DNA of 64,000 nucleotides from Gorsachius magnificus (taxonomy: Eukaryota > Chordata > Aves > Pelecaniformes > Ardeidae), in the NCBI GenBank assembly GCA_034008185.1, contig CM067083.1, positions 124,204,337 through 124,268,336 of the forward strand, written 5' to 3'. The translations under genes were made by a program, and so were the position numbers. The notes under the pieces were generated by a model. It ran no database searches. It saw nothing but the letters and a program-made list of their open reading frames with translations, and had not been told where the DNA came from. Shown here piece by piece: positions 24,501-36,595 of the stretch. The number at the start of each line of letters is the position of its first letter. Within the stretch, counting starts at the first letter, position 1.

Positions 24501-26116
24501 CGGGGGGGTGGGAAGTCACACTAACATTAAGGACACTAAGTGGTGGGGAAAGAGGTTAGTTATGACTTCCCCAGATATAAATTTCTGTATCAAATCAGTT
24601 ACAAGAACATTAATGTTTTGTGAGGTGAACATGAGAACTCACCATGGATGTAGGACAACAGACCATCGCACTGATCAGGCCAGCAGGTGCCAGAGCGGTC
24701 CAAGTCTGTTTGTTCAGCACAGTCTTGATTTTTCTAGCCAGACATGCAGTTCACTAGAGCCACAACAGCCCGGTCCAAGCCTGCTATGCCATGGGAAAGG
24801 GACTTCAGGGTGGTGAAGCTCCAACCACCAGCGTGAGAATGGGCTGATAAGGCTGCACCACAGCTAAGGAGGATTTCCTGCTTTTGAAGCTGCAGAAATG
24901 GTTTAATATTTTTTTCTTTTCTTGGAAATTAACTAGAAGTGTCAGTATGGTTAGTGCAAATGGCGTGAGAAGGAAGTAAAAACTTTTTTTTTTCCCCCCC
25001 TATTTGTAATTAAATCAGGGTGCACAGCCTCTGCCTACAATCTGAACCTGTCTCCTTGTCCACCATTCCTCATCTGGGACACTTCCCTCCTTTGCTTCCA
25101 GGTCCACCACAATCCTTACTCCATTTCTCATCCAGTTCCTCCAGATTCAGTCTTCTCCCTCCCATCAGGGAAGTGCTCCAGGAGGGTCGAGCAGATACAC
25201 TAGGATTTCTTCTTGTACTTCTTAATGTAGAGTCACCCCAAAATGCTCATCCTTGCTGCCCCAACTCTCCACCCACGTCCCTTGCATCCCCAGCCCCAAA
25301 CGGGATGCCTTGGAGGCACATCTCACCCCAGGTGCTCCATATAGAAGCTGGCAGCTGAATACAACCGCTGTGCTGAAAGCTTGTTATTCCTGACACTGGC
25401 ACCGACACCAAGCCTTTGATGTGTGCATGCAAACTCCAGGTGCTACACAAGAGACCCACAATGCCCACAAAATGGAGGAAGCCCAGGAAGAACAAGCCAA
25501 CAGACATAAAAGATGCAAAACGCTAGCTGTGCTTAACCCAGACACTTGGAGGGCACAACCATTTCTCCTCCCAGGCAGAAAGGCTCGATGACGTTTAATA
25601 ACCATAAATCTCACAGTTCCTCAAATAACATGCACTGTAGACATGCAAGAGATTTGTAGTATAAGCTCATGAAATGAATGAGGTCGGTTTATGCACTAAA
25701 GCTTTTGATGTGTCACTTCAAACCATGCCAAAATCTACCCCACGATTCCAAAGAGGACGAGTACCCAGGATATGTTTCAATGAGCGCTGAATTAACAAAT
25801 TGATCCAAATAATAATAGTTTGATTTCCAGACAACAAGATCACACCAGTACAACCTGTTAGCATCCACGCTGGAATGGGCAAGCAACCCCGCACCGACAG
25901 CTAAGCCTTGTGTTACAAACTCAGTCGGCACCTCTAAGTTGTTGCATTACACATAGCCAACGGGAGTTTTGTTGTTTATCTGGCTACAGACTAACAGGGA
26001 ACCATGCGGAAACCACCCGCTCTGCAAGCTGAGAGCTTCCTCGTCATTGCCTCAATGTACAACCAGCAGCACCAATTACCAGAACTTCGAGACATCGGAA
26101 GGCAATAATTAGCCTA
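18573..26116. other. Unique non-coding sequence with simple tracts
   Basis: No gene recognised. Simple sequence: T11 followed by (GT)n at 19,174-19,197; T21 at 22,406-22,426; a T/C run near 24,980-24,998. Pyrimidine-rich sequence at 22,770-22,990 produces long overlapping ORFs in two plus frames that look like composition artefacts. An AT-rich block at about 23,840-24,010 is described in the findings. Confidence 0.5.
22406..22426. repeat. T21 mononucleotide run
   Basis: An uninterrupted run of 21 T. On the complementary strand it is an A-run, but no AATAAA or gene-like sequence precedes it there, so a retrocopy tail is not supported. Confidence 0.9.
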
Positions 26117-26222
26117 ATTAAGGCAAGGAAGAGTTAAATGATTTGCCCAGGGCCACAGAAGGCAGTCAGTGATGGAGAAGTGAGTAGTGTTTAGGAGTCT
26201 TGGTTCCAGCCCTGTTCCCGAA
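26117..26222 (+). mobile_element. MIR-like SINE fragment (3' half)
   Basis: 'aaggcaaggaagagttaaatgatttgcccagggccacagaaggcagtcagtgatggag' matches block by block the MIR 3' half (gaggcacagagaggttaagtga-ttgcccaaggtcacacag-agtcagtggcagag), with a decayed continuation to 'ggttccagccctgttc'. This is one of the clearest old SINE relics in the window. Confidence 0.75.
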
Positions 26223-26939
26223 GCCCTGATAGAACCCCCACAAGACCGATTCACGTAGGAGCTGCCGGGACAAAGCGTTGGCATCTCAAAACCTGCCACA
26301 GGGGGAGAAAGCCTTGCTGCAGCCAAAACCAACTTTCTCCCCGCTCACTCCCTTCCTCTCCGCCCACAAAGGCGAGAGTTCTGCTGGCTGAATGATTTCA
26401 GGCAAGATGCAGAACTCGATTGAAAATAGAGAGAAAAACAAACAAAAGTCCCTCACCCCCTGGTGCCTGGGGCTCAAAGAGCCAAGGGCTGCTTGCTTGG
26501 CTGGGCTGCCCGAGACACACCGTACAGTACATGCTCTTTTGTGAGTGAGCAAAGCTACAAACAGAGGGAAAAATAAAAGCCTCTCCGGCGCTGCGGCAGC
26601 AGGAGGCATTGCCAGGGATCTCACAGCCCGGCTTCAGGAACCCCACTGCTGTGCAGGGGATGGTGAGGCTTGTCATGGCTTCCTTGAGAAAGCACCACAG
26701 GGAGCAGAACAGAGTGGGATAAAGCTTACAGGACTAGACTGCCTACAATTTGGGTATCCTGATACTCCAATTACCCTGGAGACAAGAATAACTAATTAAT
26801 AGGAAGTCATGGGATAAGTGAGCAGCTAGATATTTAGGATTAATTTAATTCCTTCAGCCTCAAAAGCATCCCAGAATTACAGCAACAAGAGATTCTCTTT
26901 ACAGCATCCCCCTAGTACAGCAATACTTACTACCTGTAC

Positions 26940-27005
26940 TCCAACCTCTGCTGCAGCTCTTGATATCTCCAGTGGTAGAGACTTCCTCAGGAGAGGTTTC
27001 TGGCA
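26940..27005 (-). mobile_element. Possible small CR1 fragment (end of ORF2)
   Basis: On the minus strand this reads 'ggctgccagaaacctctcctgaggaagtctctaccactggagatatcaag', resembling the CR1 segment encoding ...[16 protein letters not shown]. The translation LPETSPEEVSTTGDIK keeps the spacing. It is short and decayed, with no CR1 3' terminus recognised. Confidence 0.35.
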
Positions 27006-28134
27006 GCCTAGCTGATTTTCAATGTTAGGGTGCAATAAAAAAAAAAAGAGATTGATGAATTGGCTGCAGCAATTTGAGGGAGATTTGTGGCCATAGCAAC
27101 ATTACTATAATCTATGCTGCAGGGAACAAAAGCTACTTTGATCATCTTGTTCCCTAACCTCTCCACCCCAGCTGTACCGCTAGACAACGTCCATACACTC
27201 TCCAGTCCCCCAAATGCCCACGTGTGCTCTCCCACTTGCTACCCCTAATGTGAAATCACTGAGAAGGAGACTCAGAGGGACTTTGACAGATTGTGCACTG
27301 CATCCACCGTCCAGACAGACGCTGCCCAAGCAACCACTCTCGACAGACATGCCCCTGGACTGGTTTAGGAAGGGGGCAATGCCTAGCTCTCCTGATTGCC
27401 CACCAAGCACCAGCCGTTCCACAGTGCTGCTGGCGAGGACAGCGATAATTTGGCCAAGGATGGAGCTGCGGACACTAATTGTGCTGGTAACAGATAATAA
27501 ACAGCTCACTCTAGGTTTATCGCTGGTCTATGTCACATGGCTGCTGCCTTCTGTTTCCTTTGCTACACTTGCTTACTCTTAAATTCATCTGGAACATCTC
27601 TAGGCTCGGATAGTCTCGTGCAATGCACCCACGTCACGTTGTGATGTCCTAATGGGGGATCTGAGCTCCACTCAGGCCTGCAGGCACGCATGTAATGCAA
27701 ATAAAAGAATAAATCAAACTGCTGAGAAATGAATCTAACAAGCTGCCTGCCTGCACCCTGCGCCGTATGCCTCCTACAACAAAGATGCATCTGGAGAGGC
27801 CAGTCTGCCCAGTGAGGTGCAGGGAGAGATCCATATTAATGCTCTCATTATTTTTAGCTTCGCAAATCAGGGGTTGCTGACTCGCACTTCCTGCCCCCGG
27901 ACACAACATCTGGGCTCTTTATGGTCATTCAAGCTCTTTTCCCACAATGCAGAGCCTGGAATGTGGCAAGGTGGAGCACTGGAGGAGAAGAGGCAGCAAA
28001 CTTTCCAAATTAGTAGCAAAGAGCAAAGGGCTGCAGTAATTCTACAGCTGAGAGAGCTCAGCAGCAGTGATTACAATCTGCCCACTTAATTTGGCCCTGC
28101 AGTTTCTATTAGAGGCACAGTAGGAGGAAATTCT
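27006..28134. other. Unique non-coding sequence
   Basis: No gene or repeat recognised. The block 27,810-27,990, with ATTA-type motifs and balanced composition, could be a conserved non-coding element, which only a genome alignment can show. Confidence 0.45.
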
Positions 28135-28260
28135 TGTACAGTAGTTAAAGCAAGGGACGGGGTGTTGGGTGACTGGGGTTTTATTCCCAGCTGTGGCCCA
28201 GACCTTCCGTGCAACCTCGGGGAATTTGCTTCATCTGCTCTGGTTCCCTTGCTTGCAGCA
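28135..28260 (+). mobile_element. MIR-like SINE fragment (5' half)
   Basis: 'gtagttaaagcaagggac', then 'gtgactggggttttattcccagctgtggcc', then 'gtgcaacctcggggaatttgcttcatctgctctggttccc'. These are, in order, the MIR blocks for the tRNA-like head (agtggttagagcacgggact), gacctgggttctagtcccggctctgcc, and tgtgaccttgggcaagtcacttaacctctctg. Substitutions are many but the order and spacing are kept. Confidence 0.7.
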
Positions 28261-28710
28261 TTCCTCAGTAATTCACAAGGGATCTCATGGGTTACAAATA
28301 GCAGCTGAGACTAGAAATATAATCAAGAGCAACTTCCTGTTCAGCAGGATGTAAAGCATCTTACAAATTTGCTTGTAATAAGACCAAAAGATGTAACTAC
28401 ACAAAACTGATTGATCTGCACCCTCCAACCATCCCGCTTTTGTAGGACAGAAAGGGGACACCCATGCTGGGCCATGGCCATAGTCCCACGCTACCAGGGA
28501 CGTTATTTGAGTACATATGTCGTGGTGGTCTCAAAAGATGATCCTCAGAGACAGGAAATATTAAGCACCTTTCACCGGTCTGGCTTAAATTATTTCATAG
28601 TTCTGAGTCTGAAATAAAACCTGAGCGTGGGAGCGAGACATGCCAGGAACATGAGAACTCTTTGTGGAGCCCTCCTGGCCCTTCAACTTCAATCAGACCC
28701 AAACTTCAAG

Positions 28711-28713
<3 letters not shown>

Positions 28714-28747
<34 letters not shown>

Positions 28748-28768
28748 AAAAAAAAGAAAAAAAGAAAA
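28714..28768 (+). repeat. A32 run with A-rich extension
   Basis: 32 consecutive A (28,714-28,745) followed by (A)nG imperfect units to 28,768. An AATAAA lies at about 28,610, roughly 100 bp upstream, too far to be a normal poly(A) signal for this run. It is best read as a microsatellite. Confidence 0.9.
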
Positions 28769-30124
28769 GGGCGGGGGGGAGGAACCCCTACAAGTTAAAC
28801 ACAATAAAAGAATAAAAGGAAGGAGGAAACATGTGCTTATTTCTGACACTTCACTCATGTAGCTCTTAAGTTTGAGGTTTGTTTGGAACTGAATGTATTC
28901 TAGTACCCGGCATCTTTTGCCGGTTTTCCGCTGCAGGGGCAGAGCAGGGGTAGTTCTTCGTAAAATGCTCTGAGGTCCTCAAAAAGGGGACCAAAACTAA
29001 TTAACTGCATACCCTCCAGTTCAAAACTCTTGCACCACATTGACTGTGAATCGTTGAGACAGTGTATTAGCTCCGACGAGTAGCTTCAACACCAGAAAAG
29101 CAATGTGGGGTAAACCTGGAAAGAAAAGTTGCGGCAGAAATGGGAACCCTTCGTCAGCATCTTCTCCCATCTCTTTTTGCATATCCACACCCACCAGCAG
29201 TGCAGCGACCCAATTAGTTAATCGGCACGTTTGTGTTACAGGATTCATGGCTCAGACCCTTGGAAGAAAGGCAGCGTCGCAGCAATGCTTCGCAGAGATT
29301 TACATCACCGTGTGCCAGTTTGAAGGCAAAACACTTAACACCGACTGAAGCAAGTGGCCAGAGAACAGACCAGCAGCTACGCTTTGCTTCCAGGGTGAAG
29401 CATCACGAGTACCACTTGGTAACACTGACCTACTTATCCCTACAAAAGGGCTGCACAAACAGCCGACAACCCCATCGCCTGGGCTGCTGGTGTACACAGC
29501 TCCTACAGCTCCAAAATCTTTCTGGAAAAAAACACTATAAAGAATGCAGCATGGGTGGGACCTTCCAAGACCGCTCCAGCTTTCACAAAAATAATTGCTG
29601 GTTTTGCCACTGTGTTCTGTGAGGGCAGAGTCAGAGCAAGGCTGAGTTTAAGAAATCCCACTTTGCACCTTTGCCTTCCAACAGCATCTTTTGTTTACTG
29701 GGCCCCAAATGTTAAAACCCCTCCTGTAATCTTTCCAGGATGAAAGGGCAGAGAGACTTCCATTTTTTCAGGACGAAAGCTTTCAAATCTGCAGGAGTGT
29801 TTCAAAAATGATCATTCACGCTCGCCAATCCAAACAAAAACCCACACGCGAGTACACGGGAATGCTACAGAGAAACAGCCCGCGCAGCAAGCGGCGTTAC
29901 ACAGACCTACAGCCCCAGATGCAGCAGACCAGGCAACCTGCTGCTCCTCGAGCCAGAGCCATCACTCCTGCGATACACACAAGGAGGCAGAAGGCAGAAT
30001 GAAGTCAGGGGAAATAGCACAGTTGTTGAGGGAGAGTTGAAAGAGCCTAAGCCCATCCATTTGGCGACTCAGAAGCACACCGTATACAAGCAGGGTACCA
30101 GGATGAACCTAAATCACTGCACTG

Positions 30125-30142
30125 ACACACACACACACACAC
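30125..30142. repeat. (AC)9 microsatellite
   Basis: Nine AC units followed by a C-run. Confidence 0.9.
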
Positions 30143-31680
30143 CCCCCTTCATGGCACCTTGTGAAGTTACGGCTTTGCTCTGAATCATATTTTTACTTGT
30201 GGCTTTATTTTGAGTCATGTTCAGAAGTTCAGTACTAAAGCAGACTTTGCAAAGAGCAAAAACTAAATGATAGCTCCGTAACAATGAAGAGCCAAGGAGA
30301 CACTGATTAATTTGCAGGGCAGCAGTGACACAAAGAGGACCCAGCACTAACCACACCACCAACCTCTTCCCAGGACTTCCCAGAAACAGATCCTCCTGCC
30401 CAGCACCTTTTATAATCACAAGATTGGGTTTCCCAGCAGGGTTCTCTCATTCCATTTGCAAGCAAAGAACTTTAGAAAACTCTTCAAACGAAAGTTTCCT
30501 GAACACCAGCCACGACTTCTGAATCAACACTCCGGTAGCAGATTCCTCCTCTATCCCAGCTGATGGTGTGATGTCTCTTTACTTGCCAAACACCTGCTCA
30601 TCAGAAATGAAGCTTAGCGCTTTATAGCATGAAACAGACTTTGCAAACATATGAACCAACCATGCAAATGAACCATTTGTTCAGGCTTCACGCGTAGCAG
30701 CCCGTTCCTCGGCAGATCTGCCACTCAGACCGGCAGCGAGACACAGCCTAGGTGGCTCGTGGGGATCACTCCGAGCCAGAGAGGCACAACTGGAGCACTG
30801 AGAGCTCCAGTCCGTCGCTCAGTCCTGGATTCTTCTAAATCCTGTCCCCCAGTGAGCTGTTCCGACTCATCCCAGAACCATCATTAGGGAACAAGAGCAC
30901 TACAGGGAGTGCACACATCTGAATAAACATTCAAGAGTTGACAGAGCCTCCACTCCTCCCCCCAGTCTCTTGCAGACCTGAGACTTTTCTGATGTTTGGC
31001 ACCTAACTGCTTCAATGTGCCACAAAGATGCGCAATGACAGCAGCTGCATGCCATTAACGCAAAGCATCGCTGTCTTCAATTAAAATGCCTCCATTTCGT
31101 ATGACACGGGGAGCTCTGTGTCTTCTTTAATTCTGCACCGCATGCTTTATACAACACAGACCTTTCGAAAGCCCCTGCATAATTTCCCTTGCATTGAAAA
31201 GCAGCGTAACCTGGGAAACTTTACACAATGGGGACAACTCAGCAGAGGCAATCACGTGAAGTATGGCAGGAACTGGACCAGCGTAGACTCAAATGCAAAC
31301 TTCACCTTTGCTCAAACCAGGGCCAACAAACCCAGATCCAGGCTTCAGCCATACAAAGAAACTTCGATTCCCGCTGAGTAAGTTTATCCATCATGCTTTG
31401 ACTTCCATGCAACCATTTCTTCTGCTACAAATCTTAGCATCTCCACAGATGATCAACAGGGTCAACTAAGCAGAAAAGACTGAACACACGTCCATAACGC
31501 TCAACAAAAATTATGCACAGGTACTTCACCCCAGGCAAAGCTATTCAAAACAGTCCCCTTCCCACACATATAAATACGTTAACTCCAAAGGGTACCAGTG
31601 TACAAGAAGTGCTGCCCACATCATGTATACGGCAGTTTGCTCCTTCGGCTATAATTTTTTGTGAAGTATGGGTGTAAGAA

Positions 31681-31732
31681 ATCCAAGAAATGCATATACA
31701 CAAAATATCCAAGAAATGGATATTCACAAAAG
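31681..31732. repeat. Two-copy 26-bp tandem repeat
   Basis: The unit begins 'atccaagaaatgcatataca'. The second copy, starting at 31,707, differs at a few positions ('atccaagaaatggatattca'). Confidence 0.8.
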
Positions 31733-34587
31733 GCAACTCAAAGACATTCAGCTGACCTAAACAACGGTAATTTCCTGGTAATTTCACTTAAGGGCTTCGG
31801 AATTTGCAATACCTCATGCAATCAACATGCACTGGCCCCACAGATAAAAGCTGGTGGCTTTAACTTTACCATCTGAGACATCCCTTCCAGTGTGCACCTC
31901 TCTGATAAGCACCCAGCTGTTGCAAAGAAGAACCACAAGACTGAAAAGCCTCAGATCTCTTTTTTGATTTTATTTAGCTTCTAAAGGAGGCACTTCCAGA
32001 CTGCAAAACCTGTGAAGAAGCACCACAGATAGTAAAAACAAAAATGGTGACTTGCTTTCACTGTATCAGCCCAGAGAACCCCATATCCTTTAGATGAGAA
32101 ATCCCATCCAAGAAAGATGCATATGAAGGTTGAAAGCACTGCATGTCTTATGGATCTGGATTCATAAGGAGGTACAATTTTGATCGGAAAAGGAAACTGA
32201 ATATCCAGACTGAAATGGGAAATTCATACTAATAGTAAATGGGAATAAAAATACCTGCTTTTATTACATTTTGATGTAATAGCCTCCACCGTGTCCAGTT
32301 CTGCTAACATGAGATGTTTGACATGCCTCAAACATGAATATCAAAGAGGTTTCAGTACTTGTCTTGGATTTCTCAAAAAAAAGGCAGTTTTTTACAGTTT
32401 TTGTGAAGTCCTAAAGTTGTAGACATAGTCTGAAAAAATACAGATAATATGGTATCATCTAAGGCAACCTATTACTTTTAAACTTGCTGTTCACAAAAAG
32501 ACAGCATCCTAGTTCTCTCTACCCCCAAACCTTAAGACCATGTGGGATTTCGTTTTTTAAATTATTTCATGGATTAAAAGCTAACACATATAATTTGAGA
32601 AATATACAGCCCCCTGCCTCCCTCTTTTGGTGCTGATTTCAGCATCGTTCCAGCAATCGCGCTGAGGGAGCCCAGTCCCTTGGATGGTGCAGACCATGGG
32701 TTTCTGTCAGCACTGCTTCTCCAGCCACCCTGAACCTCACACCCAGCCCTGGGCCATGGCCACCTTGTGACCAGAACTTGTAGTTAAAACCTTCTGGTGG
32801 AACAGTTTGGATTTCCCATGGTTTTGTTTCACATTAAGGACTGGACATATTGGCAGGGGAGGGAATTTGGCATGATGATGCCATATTTGAGGGTAAAGAC
32901 CAAGCAGAGAAAGATCCTGTGTTCTGACAGGCAGTAACTCCACAAAACCAAGAGTTTTAAGGCTGCAAACAGGGCTAGAGAACAACTTTCTAAGAGGGAA
33001 AGACAAAGCAACGCTTTGATACTAAAGTCAGACAAGAGAAACTAGAACAGGGACAATCCTGCTATGGGAAGAGCAATCATTACCAGCAAGTTTAACAGCG
33101 GTACTATTGTGCACTATTGTGAGGTGAACAGACATGGCCCCAAGAACGTGGTCCCCATCCCCTCTTCATCCTGGAAGAGAGTCCATCACCTGGAAGAGCT
33201 CAGTTCCTACACCAAGATGTGACAGAAGGAAAAACAAACGGTTAAATGCCAGGGACAAGGACTAAACCCAGGGGCTGTGCCTATAGTAGTGAGTTAAACC
33301 ATGCCAGAGTGGTCCCAAACAGTCCCCAGGTAAGGGTCAGGAAATGGCAGAGGCTGGGGACTGTCCCCAAAGGGAGCTGGGACCAAGCTGTCCCGATTTG
33401 GAGGCTGGAAGTTTAACAGTGTGATCATGTCCAGGCTGTGCCAGGTGGGCTGAGGCCAGGGGACAGGCCAGGAACACCACAGCCTGACCGACAGTCCTAA
33501 CCAGTGACATCCCAGTCCCCAGAGCTGCACCCTGACAGACTCAGGGGAAGTGCTTGGGGATGGACGTGGAAGAGACAATGTGCAGATAAATACTTCTGAG
33601 GGGGTAAGCCTTCCAAATACACATTAGCATTTTGAGTATCTGTTCGCTTAACACTGAATAGGAGTATGTGAACTCCCCATAAGAGAAAATCTGAAGGTGC
33701 TCCACGTCCTCTCTCACAGGCAGCAACTGCTCTCTGTGGGATTAAACAGGGATGCACTTATTGCCTGCCACACAGCAACCTGCACGCTCCGATCCTGTCA
33801 CGAAGAGAAGAAAGAGCATGCAAAGGTCCCTGCCAACAAGCCACCACTGGCGACTAAAACACACTTTTATCCAATAAAAGACTTGAGGACATCTCTTTCC
33901 TTGAGCAGTTCTGGAGATGATTCAAGATTTCCAGCATGACCATGAGACACCTCAGCTCCAAGGAACAAGCGCTCTTGGTCCCGAGAGCTTTGGGCTTCTA
34001 GCCGATAATTCCTGTCCTTTTGCCTGGGGAAAACCCTTGACCTGTGGGGCCAATAAGTTTCCTGGCTTAAAGAAAAAAATAAAATAAATGAAGCTAACGC
34101 TTCTCTTCTTCCCCAAAGTGCTCTGAAACCAACACATAACACTGAAGAAGCACTAGGAACCAGCACACTGTCCATCCCCTCATCCAGTGCTCTCAGCCTT
34201 CACCTTTTGAAACATTCATGGTGCAGCACTGGCTCTCCGTGCAGCCACCTGCGCAGAGGGGATACCGCCCTTCAGGAAGTCCGGCCAAGGCCACGCTGTC
34301 CTGCCCTGGAGCAGACTTTGCTGTAGAACAGCAGATCCAGGAGATGAAATCATTGTCTGTATTTTTAAGTGCTTACAGATGAGCAGGAGGTGAGAGGAGG
34401 GAAGAACCACACGTTTCTGCAGCTCCTGCAGTTGGGGTTGCACAGACCAGAGGCACTCCGAGGGAGAGGTGCTTCCTCCAGAGGCTCACAGAGCTCGCCT
34501 GGATGGAGACTGGGGTGGCTCTCGCTTTGTGTCTGTTCCTGGCAAAAAGGGAAGTGGTACACAAAAGTTTCCAGCTGTATTTACTTC

Positions 34588-34806
34588 ATTAACTAAACCA
34601 AATGAACTGCAAAAAATATAAAAATTTAAAATTTAAAAAGCAGGTTAACACCAAACTAAATTATCGGGCTAATTAAGCCCCATCTTCTAAGCCCATTTGT
34701 TCTTTATCTAATAATTAAATAATTATTTCATTAATTTGGGAAGGGAGCAGTGTAATTTTAATCCTCATGACAAAAGAGCATTATCACGGTGTCAGTGACA
34801 ACTGAG
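34588..34806. promoter_or_regulatory. AT-rich, TAATTA-dense block; possible conserved non-coding element
   Basis: Several homeodomain-type cores cluster here: ctaattaag (about 34,669), taataattaaataatta (about 34,710-34,726), cattaattt (about 34,730) and gtaattttaatcc (about 34,752). Reading frames are short, and no transposon terminus is seen. Clusters of this kind are common in developmental enhancers, but function is inference from motif density only. Confidence 0.25.
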
Positions 34807-36536
34807 AGCTGCATACAACAGCCATGCAACTCAGACAAGCTTCATGTATTTACTCACAGGCCGAAATCAACACCAAAACGGTAATTCCCGATGCCAAAAG
34901 TTGTCCAGCCAAATTAGAGGCACGTAAGATCCCAGCTTATGAAACAGTCATCACAGTCAAAACGAGGTAAACTGTTACAATTAAAATGCAGTTAACATAG
35001 TTCAGGTGGAAAGGATGACTACTCAAGATAAAATATACAAGGTCTAACATTAAGAGCACGTACAGGTGCTTTTATAGAGAGAGGTTTTATTTTATCTGTA
35101 GTGCTCGAGAGAAATTGTAGGTCCCTTTCTCCTGCTCACACGCTTACCTAACAGCCCTCTGCTAGAGTTCAGGTGAGTGCAAGTGTTTCCCTCCTAGCAG
35201 GAACTGGAGAATGAACAAGATTTTAAAAGTCAATACGTACAAAAGGAACAGCAGCTTGAGATGAGGAAAATTGCTTAAATTTCATTTCTTCCAAGTACCT
35301 GCAAAAGCACCCTCTCTCCCCCTCACTCAAAGACCTTAACACTTGTTTTTCTTCTTTACCTCCATTTATTGATTTTACAAGGAAAACCAGCACCAGAGTA
35401 TTTGCCAGGAAGGATGAATTATGTGTGTAGATTCAAGAGGTTTAAAGCAGACTTGCCCTGAAATCTGAGAATCAAGTTCTAAGCAAGATTATTCAGCCTT
35501 TACTATGTCCACACGGGAAAAACATTTTCCATGGGAAAACAGATCCATGAGCTGCCTAAGCTTTCGTTTTAGACAATTTTTCATTTTTGCACTGTCTTCA
35601 AAACCTTTACATTTCACAGAAACGTTAATGTTTTCATTGTAGATTTCAGAAAAAGCATAAACAAAAATTGTAATTTCCTAAAAGTATCAAGGAAGCTTTT
35701 CTCATTTATTGCTTTACTGCTCTGGAAAAAAAACACATTACTTGCTTTAAAATAAATCTAAAATGAATGCTGCTCTGCTAGACTCAAGGCATCTGATTGC
35801 ACAGAAAGGCAGATTTCACTTGATGTGGTGGATTTGCTGTGCGCAGAGAAAACTCAACGCACACGAACACATGGCCAGTGACACAAACCAGCCAGGGCCC
35901 AGCCAGCACGCCCACATCAAAGGCACAGAAAGGGGGCATAAATAAAAGCAAGTGAAAGCCATTTGAGGATGCCAAGAATTCCTGGGTCCTAACCCAGTGC
36001 TGACTTCACTACAGAGCTACTCAGTGAAAATTTCTCTATTTTAACTAAAGGGTATTAATCCAAGCCAATTAGTTCAACCATACTAAACCACTGTCGGCAG
36101 AAGTGACCTTCTTTCGCATTAGCTTCATTTGACTCTGGAAGTAAATTAAGGCAAGCCTTCAGGCAAATTTCATTCTGAGCGAGAACTAAATTTCATAAGC
36201 TTCAAACAATTGAAGAACCTGAGAAGCTGAATTCAAATTACTTTGCATATCCATATGCAGATGAGCCATGAACCTCCCAGCAATTCTTCCAAACACCCCA
36301 CAGCAGCCTCAGCCCAACTTTCTGCTCCCAGACTGAAGTGTGATGCTGCTCTCCTAGTCGATAATCATCCTTCCACCTCCCAGATGGCTCTATTTCCACA
36401 GAGCTGTGAACGTATAGCTGTCTAGGGCTTAGAGATCCTGGGAATGGAAAGCATTATATGATGCTTAAGACTATTATACTTGTGCGTTGAGTGCTGTAGC
36501 CCAGAAGCCAGCGGTTAAGAGAAAAGTCGAGATACA

Positions 36537-36556
36537 GAGCTCTTACAAAAGAGCTC
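36537..36556. repeat. Perfect 8-bp inverted repeat with 4-nt loop
   Basis: GAGCTCTT, ACAA, AAGAGCTC. Seventeen bases later an A22 run starts (36,574-36,595). Confidence 0.8.
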
Positions 36557-36573
36557 AATAGGAGGTTTCTGTT

Positions 36574-36595
36574 AAAAAAAAAAAAAAAAAAAAAA
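36574..36595. repeat. A22 mononucleotide run
   Basis: An uninterrupted run of 22 A. No AATAAA lies in the usual window upstream. Confidence 0.9.

Larger units (their letters stand above)
28769..34587. other. Unique non-coding sequence
   Basis: No gene recognised. It holds (AC)9 at 30,125-30,142 and a two-copy 26-bp tandem repeat at 31,681-31,732. ORFs are short and without motifs. Confidence 0.5.
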
